The notes beneath the pieces are model-generated. The model did not search any database. It was given only the letters and a program-made list of their open reading frames with translations, and was not told the DNA's origin. The position numbers and the translations under genes were made by a program. From Candidatus Limimorpha caballi (GTDB taxonomy: Bacteria; Bacteroidota; Bacteroidia; Bacteroidales; F082), in NCBI GenBank assembly GCA_018064605.1, contig JAGHUX010000020.1:1-39337 (forward strand): 39,337 bases of DNA, read 5' to 3'. Positions 1 to 8,194 of this stretch are shown piece by piece. Within the stretch, counting starts at the first letter, position 1; each line of letters starts with the position of its first letter.

Positions 1-416
1 TCGGCGGCCTTGAGGTAGTCGGCGCACGCCGCCACGATGTCGTCGTCCTCCGTCTCGCCGACGGCCTTGTAGTAGTGCGCCCGCGCCGTCTCGAAGGCGA
101 GTTCTTGGTTTTTCGGATAAATTTCAAAGACGCTGTCGTAATATGCCGTTGCAGCAGTGACAGCCGCATCATTGGTCTGTGCGCAGTCGTTCTTGTACAG
201 CGCCTCCGCCACAAGTATCTGATATTCGTTCACGACTGAGCGGCTCGTGCTGTCGGCGATGTCGAAACCAATCAGCACCTTCAACGCGCTGTCGGGCCGT
301 TCCTGCATCAGCTCGTGCGCCGTCTGCAACTCCGGCGCGGGACGCCAGCCGCCCGCCTTGTCGGAACACGAGGCGCAGACGACGATTGCTGACAATATGG
401 CGAGGAGGTTTTTCAT
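1..416 (-). CDS. TPR-type lipoprotein regulator, N-terminal part (runs off the window edge)
   Basis: About 138 residues are present and the gene continues beyond position 1. The start ATG (416-414) is followed by a hydrophobic stretch ending in a lipobox-like ASC, so Cys17 probably carries lipid. After it comes a helical segment (ELMQERPDSALKVL, then FETARAHYYKAVGE) with the spacing of TPR-like repeats. This resembles the start of the Bacteroidota TPR/LuxR-like regulators, such as the gene at 2593-4230, so it may end in a membrane segment and a DNA-binding domain outside the window. A -7 box lies only 5 bases upstream, so the mRNA may be nearly leaderless. The family call is inference from composition and the neighbour; the coding frame and lipobox are seen directly. 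Confidence 0.72.
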   Translation of the reverse strand, partial: MKNLLAILSAIVVCASCSDKAGGWRPAPELQTAHELMQERPDSALKVLIGFDIADSTSRSVVNEYQILVAEALYKNDCAQTNDAAVTAATAYYDSVFEIYPKNQELAFETARAHYYKAVGETEDDDIVAACADYLKAA

Positions 417-421
417 GGCGG

Positions 422-429
422 CAAAGATA
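422..429 (-). promoter_or_regulatory. -7 box (TATCTTTG) for the TPR lipoprotein gene
   Basis: Read on the minus strand this matches the Bacteroidota -7 consensus TAnnTTTG. It is followed almost at once by the ATG at 416, so transcription should begin at or very near the start codon. Confidence 0.5.
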
Positions 430-469
430 GGAAAAGTTTGAAAGTTTATAAAATACTAATTCTCGCGCC

Positions 470-493
470 AAAAAGACGTAGCCACGTCTTTTT
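470..493 (-). terminator. Rho-independent-type terminator after the GLUG-repeat gene
   Basis: A perfect 10-bp inverted repeat (470-479 with 484-493, arms AAAAAGACGT/ACGTCTTTTT) has a 4-base loop and ends in T residues in both directions. It sits about 80 bases past the stop codon of the minus-strand gene at 576-2384. Confidence 0.6.
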
Positions 494-575
494 TCTGAGT
501 TTTTCACAGAAATTGGACGCAGCTACGTTCTTTTACGCCTTTAAATTCTTTGAGACAACCTTGTTCCTGAAAGTC

Positions 576-2384
576 CTATTCCTTCACCCACTTCCCGCTC
601 CCGGCCTCGCTTACGCCGGAAACAACTTTCCAGAGGTAAATCCCGGAAGACAGACATTCAGTATCGATTGTTGTGACAGCATCAGAAATTTCACGTTTGC
701 AGACGAGCCTTCCCGTCATGTCGTAAAGCTCCACTTGCGAGTCCGTGAGTGCGGTTCTGATGTTCAAAGTGCCGCCGCCCGGGTTCGGGTATATGTCAAC
801 CATGCCCGAATCCGCAGTCATTTCCGCGACCGCGTCATACGGTTTCGGCTGCGGGAGCGGGAAGCCGCCGTTGATGCCTTCCTCGTCCTCAACCCAGATG
901 CATTCGCCCATGGCTCCGGCGTTCAAGGCTTCAAGAAGGTCGGTGGTGCCGTACTGCGCCTCGTCGAGGACCCATGAAGTCGCCGAACCGCCTTCATCAA
1001 ACGCGCTCGATTCAGGCAGATAAGTATAACTCGAACTTCCGATATTATAGACACAAGCAGGAATGTCTTCGTTGCCGTAATAATAGCAGTTACGTATGTC
1101 ATTTTCATTAAGAAAAGCCGGAATGATACGACCGTAAATCTGGTTTGTCAGATTCGGATTAGTGGGTTTTATGATTTGTCCAGCGTTATACACATTATAC
1201 ACGAAGCCGCTTGTCGGAGAGCCTGTTATGCCGCCCATCTGTGCGGTTGAAGGATCGGGGACATCCATAATTCCGATAAGGTTTCCAGTGTTGAAACAGT
1301 TGGAGATGGAGCCGTCGCTGCCCGCAATGCCGCCCACTAAAATCATGTCGTAAAATGCGTCACCAGTGACTGTGGCCATGTTGCCGCTCATGCGGATAGT
1401 GGTGAAAATAGGCGTCCCGATGATACCTCCTGCGTTGCAGCCGCCTGTCACCTCACCAGCAGGATGGTTGAAACAGTATTCTATCAGTCCGAAGGAGCCT
1501 CCCTGCCCGACCATCCCGCCGGCGGTAGTTTCTCCCGAGACCTTGCCGTAGTTGTCGCAATGGCGTATGATGAACGAGCCTTGGCCGACGATGCCGCCCG
1601 CCGCGTTGGTGTTCCACATGTCGCCGACTTCGCCGTTGTTCACGCAATGTTCGATCGCGAAGACACCGTTGTTCATTTCCGTATATCCAGCGATGCCGCC
1701 AAGATACATTGTGCCACCGATGACGTTTGCGTTGTTGACGCAGTTTCTTATGGAAACGGTGTCGTTGCCATTGTCATCCGCAATATAACGTCCGGCGATG
1801 CCGCCGACCTTGCTTCCGTAAGCCCTCACCTCGCCGCTCACGGTGCAGCCTTCGATGTCGGTGTTGAACGCCTCGCCGACGACAATGCCCGCACTCGCCC
1901 CCTGCGTCACGCTGGCGTTTTCGATTATGAGGTTTCTCACCTCGGCGGAATATGTGCATCCGAACAGACCAATGACATCGGCGTTGTCAACATGCATGTC
2001 GCTTATCACGTGGCCGTCGCCGTCGAAGACACCCATGAAAGGATAGGCCGGCTCCACGACATAGTTTATCTGGTTAAGCCACGTCACCTTCACCGTCCCG
2101 ACAGCCGTCCACATCTGCCCGCCAGAGCCGTTCAAGTTGATGTCGTCGGTGAGGACGAAATGCGCCTCGCTGTTCACACCATTATTAATATCGTATGCGA
2201 ACAACGCCAGCTGTTCCGCCGTCGCTATCTGATAAGGGTTTTCCATTGTGCCGTCGCCACCGTCGTAAGAGCCGGCAATGGTGCCGTCCCAAGGAGTCTG
2301 CGCCCCGCACGACATCGCCAAAATGAATACGAAAGCCGACATAACACAGACTTTTTTCATCTGATTTGCAAGTTGTTTCTTCAT
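576..2384 (-). CDS. Secreted GLUG-repeat protein with T9SS C-terminal sorting domain
   Basis: A 602-residue exported protein. An N-terminal signal peptide (hydrophobic core VMSAFVFILAMSCGAQ) is followed by many GLUG-like repeats of the form GGIAG.....I.NC.N.G, from about residue 100 to 420. These are seen in Bacteroidota surface and adhesin-like proteins. The last ~75 residues (VDIYPNPGGGTLNI ... GIYLWKVV) are a type A T9SS sorting domain, so export through the type IX system and surface attachment or release are expected. A longer start at 2420 is rejected because it lies inside the -7 box at 2418-2425; ATG 2360 is possible. The ligand is unknown. The gene is flanked by two TPR lipoprotein regulators. 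Confidence 0.85.
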   Translation of the reverse strand: MKKQLANQMKKVCVMSAFVFILAMSCGAQTPWDGTIAGSYDGGDGTMENPYQIATAEQLALFAYDINNGVNSEAHFVLTDDINLNGSGGQMWTAVGTVKVTWLNQINYVVEPAYPFMGVFDGDGHVISDMHVDNADVIGLFGCTYSAEVRNLIIENASVTQGASAGIVVGEAFNTDIEGCTVSGEVRAYGSKVGGIAGRYIADDNGNDTVSIRNCVNNANVIGGTMYLGGIAGYTEMNNGVFAIEHCVNNGEVGDMWNTNAAGGIVGQGSFIIRHCDNYGKVSGETTAGGMVGQGGSFGLIEYCFNHPAGEVTGGCNAGGIIGTPIFTTIRMSGNMATVTGDAFYDMILVGGIAGSDGSISNCFNTGNLIGIMDVPDPSTAQMGGITGSPTSGFVYNVYNAGQIIKPTNPNLTNQIYGRIIPAFLNENDIRNCYYYGNEDIPACVYNIGSSSYTYLPESSAFDEGGSATSWVLDEAQYGTTDLLEALNAGAMGECIWVEDEEGINGGFPLPQPKPYDAVAEMTADSGMVDIYPNPGGGTLNIRTALTDSQVELYDMTGRLVCKREISDAVTTIDTECLSSGIYLWKVVSGVSEAGSGKWVKE

Positions 2385-2417
2385 GATTTTGAATATTGTT
2401 GTTAAACTATTTTCTCG

Positions 2418-2425
2418 CAAAATTA
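2418..2425 (-). promoter_or_regulatory. -7 box (TAATTTTG) for the GLUG-repeat gene
   Basis: It matches TAnnTTTG on the minus strand, 33 bases before the ATG at 2384. It overlaps the codon of a potential upstream start at 2420 and so argues against that start. Confidence 0.6.
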
Positions 2426-2544
2426 TACAAAATTTACTAAAAAAAGTAAAGTCAGCCCACGTAATGGCATTTGTCGCACCTGTCGCATTTTATCATTTTG
2501 ATTTTCAATATTTTAATTTTGAATATAAACAAAATTGTCGCACC

Positions 2545-2572
2545 TTGTTTTCAAAAAATTCTATTATTTTTG
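2545..2572 (+). promoter_or_regulatory. Promoter of the TPR regulator gene
   Basis: The -7 box TATTTTTG lies at 2565-2572, with a TTG element at 2545-2547 seventeen bases upstream. The start codon follows 20 bases later at 2593. This favours that start over an in-frame upstream ATG at 2383. Confidence 0.6.
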
Positions 2573-2592
2573 CAAAAAAAATTAAAACTAAA

Positions 2593-4230
2593 ATGAGAAA
2601 AATTCTGAATATTTTCACCATCATCATTTTTGCTTCGACCGCATTTTTTTCTTGTAAAAATGAAAACAGCGAGCAGATTGACGACCTTCTTTTCCAGATT
2701 CAAGGTCACTCGAAAGCCAACGAAAACGATTTGGCAACGCTCGACTCTATCGGCCAACTTAAACTGACGGAAGAACAGAAAGCGCATCGCAGCCTCCTGA
2801 AAATCCGCGCTTACTGGCTCATGGGCAGGCTTGACGAACCAGACTCCGACACCTTAATTCAGGCTGTATCAGACTATTACGAAAACAGCAGGGATTATTA
2901 CATGAAAGCCAAGGCTTATTACATATTGTTCCGCCTTGATTACGATTCCAATAATGGCGTTGGCCTTGACGGCACGAATATGCTTCTGAAGGGCTTGAAT
3001 GCCATCAACAAGGCCAAGAAAGTTGACAGCCGCATCGTCAAATACAGCGGAATCCCCAACGCTGACGAAAAACTCGTCATAGAGTACCAGAAACACTGGA
3101 TCATGCTTGGACTTTCCAACTCATATCGAGGCATAGGCCGTTACGACGATGTGTTGAGCGTGACTACAGAGGCGGTGGATTTTTTTGAGAAACACGGCAT
3201 CGACGTACCGGCATTTTGCTACAATCAGATTGGCATCTGCCATTTCATCAACGGCAACGACAGCTGCGCCTATTATTGCAAAAAAGCGCTTGACATCGAC
3301 TTGCAGTCAGACGGTTATCAGCTTATTTCCAACTCAATGTTCTTTTATGGAATGTGTTTCAGAAAAAACGACCCGAAAAAAGCTCTTGAAATCTACAAAG
3401 AGGCCAACCGCATCGCATACGAAAACAATGTCAGACAAAAGTACGATGCCGAAATCGGACAGCTGTGTTATGAGTTAAAAGATTATGATTCAGCACTTTA
3501 TTACACAAACCGCGCCTTGGAAGCACACGACGGTAAAGAGCCGTCAGACCCCAAATTGCGAAACATTTACAGGACATTGTTCAAGACATATTTGGTGAAA
3601 GGCGATTTCAAGGAAGCCACCACATACGCAAACAAATGTATTTCAATATTTTATAGCGACAGGGAACGAGAAGAAACCGTGGTAGCATTAGAAGATTACA
3701 GAAAGAAGGTTGAGAATGAAAACAAAATTTACGCGAAAAAAATCAAAGTCGCGACATACTTGATATTTGCAATCACCTTCGTTGTCATCATATTGATTAT
3801 TACAATTATATATCAAAAAATCATGCGACGGAAAGAGTCGGAACGCATGTCGGCGTTGCGGCTTGCGATGGAGCAAAAGCAAAATGTGCAGGACAACTGG
3901 CTCGCGAACAACAAAGTTTACCGAAAGGCGGTTTCGTTGGAGAAAGGTATTGTGGACAAATCGCTCGTCTTATCTGACGGCGACTGGAAGGAGTTTGTCA
4001 TCATCACGAACATTGTTCACAACGGCTTTGTGATGAAACTCAAAGAGTTACATCCATCGTTGACAGAAAGTGACATTGAGGCGTGTTGTTGCAGTCGTTA
4101 TGGGTTCAGCGACAGCACAATCGCGGCTTTGTGCGGGATTGAGATTCGCTCGTTCAAACGTCACCGCCAGCGCATCATGGAGAAACTCGGCGGCGAGAAA
4201 AACTTCCACGAAATGATGAAAGACTTCTAA
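2593..4230 (+). CDS. TPR lipoprotein with membrane anchor and C-terminal LuxR-like HTH
   Basis: A 545-residue protein. The signal sequence ends in AFFSC (probable lipid Cys near residue 21). TPR-like helical repeats fill about residues 30-370 (for example ALYYTNRALEAH and ATTYANKCISIFY). One strong transmembrane segment (TYLIFAITFVVIILIITIIY) lies near residues 383-405. The C-terminus has a helix-turn-helix-like end (SDSTIAALCGIEIRSFKRHRQRIMEKLG). This layout is common in Bacteroidota membrane-tethered regulators; the sensed signal is unknown. With an outer-facing lipoprotein start and a cytoplasmic HTH, the topology of this class is unusual. It is divergent from the GLUG protein gene, which it may control; that link is inferred from position only. 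Confidence 0.82.
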   Translation: MRKILNIFTIIIFASTAFFSCKNENSEQIDDLLFQIQGHSKANENDLATLDSIGQLKLTEEQKAHRSLLKIRAYWLMGRLDEPDSDTLIQAVSDYYENSRDYYMKAKAYYILFRLDYDSNNGVGLDGTNMLLKGLNAINKAKKVDSRIVKYSGIPNADEKLVIEYQKHWIMLGLSNSYRGIGRYDDVLSVTTEAVDFFEKHGIDVPAFCYNQIGICHFINGNDSCAYYCKKALDIDLQSDGYQLISNSMFFYGMCFRKNDPKKALEIYKEANRIAYENNVRQKYDAEIGQLCYELKDYDSALYYTNRALEAHDGKEPSDPKLRNIYRTLFKTYLVKGDFKEATTYANKCISIFYSDREREETVVALEDYRKKVENENKIYAKKIKVATYLIFAITFVVIILIITIIYQKIMRRKESERMSALRLAMEQKQNVQDNWLANNKVYRKAVSLEKGIVDKSLVLSDGDWKEFVIITNIVHNGFVMKLKELHPSLTESDIEACCCSRYGFSDSTIAALCGIEIRSFKRHRQRIMEKLGGEKNFHEMMKDF

Positions 4231-4359
4231 TCCTTAATCACCTCGCCGTAGCAGTCGAAATAGTCGGCCTGAACAATCTTCACTGTAACGAAAGGGCGCG
4301 ATTCAACGGACAAATAGCCTTCAGGCGCTTCGTTTTGAGAATCTGCGGTTGACGTGTCG
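4227..4359 (-). pseudogene. Possible remnant of a MiaB/RimO-like C-terminus
   Basis: An open minus-strand frame with no start codon ends at a TAG overlapping the stop of the plus-strand TPR gene. Its last residues (RPFVTVKIVQADYFDCYGEV) resemble the TRAM-type tail of MiaB/RimO methylthiotransferases, which typically ends in V.I..AD.YDL.GE. The rest of such a gene is absent: upstream lies the tRNA-Leu terminator hairpin and a stop codon. It looks like a decayed gene tail beside a tRNA gene. The similarity is judged by eye and could be chance. Confidence 0.35.
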
Positions 4360-4360
4360 C

Positions 4361-4409
4361 AAAAAAAGAGGTCAAGTAATTGGATTCAAATCACTTAACC
4401 TCTTTTTTT
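4361..4409. terminator. Bidirectional terminator between the TPR gene and tRNA-Leu
   Basis: Inverted arms AAAAAAAGAGGT-C-AAGT (4361-4377) and ACTT-A-ACCTCTTTTTTT (4393-4409) form a long stem with one mismatch, an A run on one side and a T run on the other. It can stop the plus-strand gene ending at 4230 and the minus-strand tRNA transcript, whose last tRNA ends at 4412. Confidence 0.75.
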
Positions 4410-4411
4410 AG

Positions 4412-4496
4412 TACCTGAGGCCGGGGTCGAACCGGCACGTCCGAAATGGACACAGGATTTTAAGTCCGGCGCGTCTACCGATTCCGCCACTCAGGC
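4412..4496 (-). tRNA. tRNA-Leu (anticodon UAA)
   Basis: An 85-nt class II tRNA. The acceptor arms GCCTGAG/CTCAGGT pair with one G-U, and the discriminator is A. The D-loop reads GGAATCGGTAGACGC, the anticodon loop CTTAAAA. There is a long variable arm, and the T-arm GCCGG-TTCGACC-CCGGC is intact. CCA is not encoded; the next bases are CTA. By my alignment the anticodon stem has one C-U mismatch. It is the last gene of a three-tRNA minus-strand unit. Confidence 0.9.
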
Positions 4497-4544
4497 ACTG
4501 TCCTGTTTCATTCAAAAAATCCCGATACAAAGACCGGGACTATC

Positions 4545-4620
<76 letters not shown>

Positions 4621-4634
4621 AATTTTCGCATTTA

Positions 4635-4710
<76 letters not shown>

Positions 4711-4725
4711 TTGGTTTTAACGGCG

Positions 4726-4733
4726 CAAAAATA
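4726..4733 (-). promoter_or_regulatory. -7 box (TATTTTTG) of the Gly-Gly-Leu tRNA unit
   Basis: It matches TAnnTTTG on the minus strand, 16 bases before the first tRNA-Gly. Confidence 0.6.
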
Positions 4734-4841
4734 CATATTTTTTCAATGTGGCAACACTTTTTTTTGATTTTTTTTTGCAAACCGCCAACTTATTGACAAT
4801 TAAACATATACATCACAAATCTCAGCATTTGCCTCGTCATT

Positions 4842-7448
4842 CTAAACTTTTTTCAGCAGTTTTTTGATTTCATTCAGCTTCATCAGTGCCTCGACAGGCG
4901 TCAAAGTGTCGATATTTGTATTCAGGATGTCCTCTTTTATCTGCAACAGGAGTGGGTCGTCGAGTTGTATGAAGCTGAGTTGCATGTCGTCGGTGCGCCT
5001 GCTTTCCTTCACGGCTTCGTCGAGGTTGTCGTGCGAATGTGACTTTTCGAGCATCGAGAGCAGTGCGTCGGCGCGGTCGATGACCTTGCGCGGCATGCCG
5101 GCCATGGCCGCGACGTGTATGCCGAAGCTGTGCGCGCTGCCGCCGCGTTTCAGTTTCCTCAGGAACACTACCTTGTTGCCGAACTCCTTCACGCTGACGT
5201 GGTAGTTCTTGATACGCGGGAACGAGGCCTCCATCTCGTTGAGTTCATGGTAATGTGTTGCGAACAGCACCTTCGCGCGGAAATACGGATGCTCGTGCAG
5301 ATATTCCGTTATCGCCCATGCGATGCTGATGCCGTCGTAGGTGCTGGTACCGCGCCCTATCTCGTCGAGAAGGATCAGGCTGCGGTTCGACACATTATTT
5401 AATATAGACGCCGTCTCGTTCATCTCCACCATGAATGTTGACTCGCCCGACGACAAGTTGTCGCTGGCGCCGACGCGCGTGAAGATCTTGTCAACCAAGC
5501 CGATACGCGCGGCGGATGCCGGGACGAACGAGCCGATCTGCGCCATCAGCACTATCAGCGCGGTCTGCCGAAGCAAGGCCGACTTGCCCGACATGTTCGG
5601 CCCGGTGATGATGACGATCTGCTGTTTCTCGCGGTCGAGGTAGATGTCGTTGGAGATGTACTCCTCACCCACCGGCATCAGCTGCTCTATGACCGGATGC
5701 CTTCCGTCCTTGATGTCAACCACATACGAGTCGTCCACGACAGGCATGACGTAGTTGTTATTCAGCGCGGTGAAGCCGAAGCTCACCAGGCAGTCGATTT
5801 TCGCCACCAGCGCGGCATCGACCTGTATCTGCGCGACGAAGTCTCCGGCCGCGTTGACGAGCTCGGCATAGACGCGCTCCTCAATGGCCTGGATGCGCTC
5901 CTCCGCACCGAGGATTTTCTGCTCGTACTCCTTCAGCTCGCTCGTGATGTAACGCTCCGCATTCGTCAGCGTCTGCTTGCGGACCCACTCCGCCGGCACC
6001 TTGTCCTTGTGGGCGTTGGTCACTTCAAGGTAGTAGCCGAAGACGTTGTTGTAGCCGACTTTTAGCGACGAGATGCCCGTGGCCTGCATCTCGCGCCGCT
6101 GCATGTCGCTGAGATATTCCTTGCCGGAACGCGAGAGGCCGCGCAGCTCGTCGAGCTCGGCGTTCACGCCCTCGTTGATGACGTTGCCCTTCGCGACGAC
6201 CGCCGGAGCATCGGCGCTGATCTCCTTCCTTATGCGCTTTAATATCGACTCGCAAGGATTCAGCTGCTCGGCGAAAGTCCTTATGCAATCCGCCCCGCTG
6301 CTGCCGCACAGCCCCTTTATCACCCCGACCTGTTCGAGGGCGTTCGACACCTGCAGCAGCTCGCGCGGGTTGACGCGTCCGAGCGACACCTTCGACATGA
6401 GTCGTTCAAGGTCGCCGACCTGCCGCATCGACTCCTGGAACTTCGAGATGACGTCGCGGTTCCTGAAGAAATAGTCCACGACCTCGTATCTCGCCTGGAT
6501 CTGTTCCTTGTTCTTAAGCGGCAGCGAGATCCAGCGTCGCATCAGGCGCGACCCCATGGGCGAGACGGTTCGGTCGATGACATCGATGAGCGTCTTCGCG
6601 TTCGGGTTCGAGGTGCTCAGGAGCTCGAGGTTACGTATCGTGAATTTGTCGAGCCACACGAACTGTCCCTGGTCGATTCGCGAGAGCGAAGTGATATAAT
6701 CAGTTTTATCATGTTGAGTCTCAATAAGATAATGAACCGCCGCGCCAGCCGCCACTATGCCTTTCGGGAAGTCATCGACGCCAAAGCCCTTGAGCGAGGT
6801 CGTCTTGAAATGTTTCAGGAGGATGTCGTTGGCATAGTCGTCGGTGAAGACCCAGTCGTCGAAGACGGTGAGGAAGAACTTGTCGCCGAACGTCTCCACG
6901 AACTCCCTGCGTTTGTCGCGCTGGCAGAGCACCTCCGACGGATTCAGGCTCTGCATGAGTTTGTCAACATATTCGGTTGTCCCCTGTGTGAGATAGAACT
7001 CGCCGGTCGAGACGTCGAGGAAGGCGACGCCGGTCTCGTTTTTGCACAGATGCACCGCAGCCAGGAAGTTGTTCTCCTTCTGCACCAGTACGTTGTCGTT
7101 GAAGGTCACACCTGGCGTGACGAGCTCGATGACGCCGCGTTTCACGAGTCCCTTGGCCGTCTTCGGGTCTTCAAGCTGCTCGCAGATGGCCACTTTGAGC
7201 CCCGCCCTGACAAGTTTCGGGAGATAGGTGTCGAGCGCGTGGTGCGGGAACCCCGCCAGATTAACGCCGCCATCGTTGCCGTTGTGATGTTTCGTGAGCA
7301 CAATCCCGAGTATCTTCGACGACTTCACGGCATCCTCGCCGTACGTCTCATAGAAGTCGCCGACGCGGAAAAGCAGCATCGCCTCAGGATATTTGGCCTT
7401 GAAAGCGTAATATTGCCTCATCAGAGGAGTGTCAGTCGAGCCAGCCAT
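4842..7448 (-). CDS. mutS: DNA mismatch repair protein MutS
   Basis: An 868-residue MutS of normal length for mismatch recognition and signalling to MutL. The mismatch-reading F-x-E motif is present (GDFYETYGED, Phe32 and Glu34). The ATPase has Walker A GPNMSGKS near residue 614 and Walker B/signature DEIGRGTSTYDG near residue 695. The tail ends in the short helical region ALMKLNEIKKLLKKV usual for Bacteroidota MutS1. The start ATG 7448 gives the conserved TPLMRQYYAFKAKYP opening. The gene stands alone and diverges from the TrmH-family gene; its -7 box is at 7517-7524. Confidence 0.98.
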   Translation of the reverse strand: MAGSTDTPLMRQYYAFKAKYPEAMLLFRVGDFYETYGEDAVKSSKILGIVLTKHHNGNDGGVNLAGFPHHALDTYLPKLVRAGLKVAICEQLEDPKTAKGLVKRGVIELVTPGVTFNDNVLVQKENNFLAAVHLCKNETGVAFLDVSTGEFYLTQGTTEYVDKLMQSLNPSEVLCQRDKRREFVETFGDKFFLTVFDDWVFTDDYANDILLKHFKTTSLKGFGVDDFPKGIVAAGAAVHYLIETQHDKTDYITSLSRIDQGQFVWLDKFTIRNLELLSTSNPNAKTLIDVIDRTVSPMGSRLMRRWISLPLKNKEQIQARYEVVDYFFRNRDVISKFQESMRQVGDLERLMSKVSLGRVNPRELLQVSNALEQVGVIKGLCGSSGADCIRTFAEQLNPCESILKRIRKEISADAPAVVAKGNVINEGVNAELDELRGLSRSGKEYLSDMQRREMQATGISSLKVGYNNVFGYYLEVTNAHKDKVPAEWVRKQTLTNAERYITSELKEYEQKILGAEERIQAIEERVYAELVNAAGDFVAQIQVDAALVAKIDCLVSFGFTALNNNYVMPVVDDSYVVDIKDGRHPVIEQLMPVGEEYISNDIYLDREKQQIVIITGPNMSGKSALLRQTALIVLMAQIGSFVPASAARIGLVDKIFTRVGASDNLSSGESTFMVEMNETASILNNVSNRSLILLDEIGRGTSTYDGISIAWAITEYLHEHPYFRAKVLFATHYHELNEMEASFPRIKNYHVSVKEFGNKVVFLRKLKRGGSAHSFGIHVAAMAGMPRKVIDRADALLSMLEKSHSHDNLDEAVKESRRTDDMQLSFIQLDDPLLLQIKEDILNTNIDTLTPVEALMKLNEIKKLLKKV

Positions 7449-7516
7449 TGTTGAAAGTTAAAAAGTTTGTAAAGTTAAAAGTTTATAAGGTCAGAAAGTC
7501 TGTGAAAAATCAGGCG

Positions 7517-7524
7517 CAAAGGTA
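7517..7524 (-). promoter_or_regulatory. -7 box (TACCTTTG) of mutS
   Basis: It matches TAnnTTTG on the minus strand, 68 bases before the mutS ATG. The leader contains repeated AAACTTTTAACTTT-like tracts. Confidence 0.55.
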
Positions 7525-7530
7525 AACATT

Positions 7531-7563
7531 TTTGTCGAGATAATGTTAAAAAAAGTATTTTTG
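7531..7563 (+). promoter_or_regulatory. Promoter of the TrmH-family gene
   Basis: The -33 element TTTG is at 7531-7534 and the -7 box TATTTTTG at 7556-7563. The ATG follows at 7579. It is divergent from the mutS promoter. Confidence 0.6.
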
Positions 7564-7578
7564 CACAAATTTTTAAAG

Positions 7579-8130
7579 ATGAGAAAACTTACCACCCAGG
7601 AGATGAACCGGCTCAATGTGGCCGACTATCATAATGCCGAGAAGTTACCTGCCGTAATTGTCCTCGACAACATCCGTTCGTTGAGCAACGTCGGGGCGTT
7701 TTTCAGGACTGCGGATGCATTCAGGATCGAAGCCATTTACCTCTGCGGGATAACGGCCTGTCCGCCGCACCGCGAGATCCACAAGACGGCCCTCGGCGCC
7801 GACGAGAGCGTCGATTGGAGATATTTCGACACGACAGCGGAGGCGTGCGAGCACCTCAAGTCGTCGGGCTACAGGATTTTCGCCGTGGAGCAGGTCGAAG
7901 ACAGCATCAGTCTCAATGACTTCGAGGTCCCGGAGAAGTCAGCGTACATATTCGGGAATGAAGTTGACGGCATCGACGACGACGTGCTGCCGTATTGCGA
8001 GCAGGCTGTCGAGATTCCGCAGGAAGGCACGAAGCACTCACTCAACGTGGCAGTCACAGGAGGCATAGTCATGTATCACATATTTGAAAATCTCAGGCGA
8101 AAAAATAAAATAGTTTTTTTTGAGTTATGA
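7579..8130 (+). CDS. TrmH/SpoU-family RNA 2'-O-methyltransferase
   Basis: A 183-residue SPOUT methyltransferase. The three conserved motifs are in order: LDNIRSLSNVGAFFRTADAF (residues ~32-51), YIFGNEVDGI (~133-142) and IPQEGTKHSLNVAVTGGIV (~155-173), the last forming the knotted SAM site. It should methylate the 2'-OH of a ribose in tRNA or rRNA; the exact target cannot be told from sequence. There is no N-terminal substrate-binding domain, so this is the short TrmH-like form. The start at 7579 is preferred over an in-frame ATG at 7543 because that one lies upstream of the -7 box. Confidence 0.92.
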   Translation: MRKLTTQEMNRLNVADYHNAEKLPAVIVLDNIRSLSNVGAFFRTADAFRIEAIYLCGITACPPHREIHKTALGADESVDWRYFDTTAEACEHLKSSGYRIFAVEQVEDSISLNDFEVPEKSAYIFGNEVDGIDDDVLPYCEQAVEIPQEGTKHSLNVAVTGGIVMYHIFENLRRKNKIVFFEL

Positions 8131-8144
8131 TGAAAAAAAATATG

Positions 8145-8152
8145 TATCTTTG
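8145..8152 (+). promoter_or_regulatory. -7 box (TATCTTTG) of the outer-membrane protein pair
   Basis: It matches TAnnTTTG, with a TTTG at 8119-8122. The ATG follows at 8195, making an upstream in-frame start at 8120 unlikely. Confidence 0.6.
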
Positions 8153-8194
8153 CAGCTTGAAATTTTACTGCGGTATCTGTATCAATTTTTGATT

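Noticed and set aside
1464..2405. A 313-codon plus-strand open frame opposite the GLUG-repeat gene
   Set aside because: Shadow frame with no recognisable domain; the minus-strand gene has a signal peptide, repeats and a T9SS domain.
2383..2592. A 70-residue N-terminal extension of the TPR regulator
   Set aside because: The promoter at 2545-2572 lies inside it, and the signal peptide begins at 2593.
6711..7454. A 247-codon plus-strand frame opposite the 5' part of mutS
   Set aside because: Shadow of mutS, without a promoter or any protein motif.
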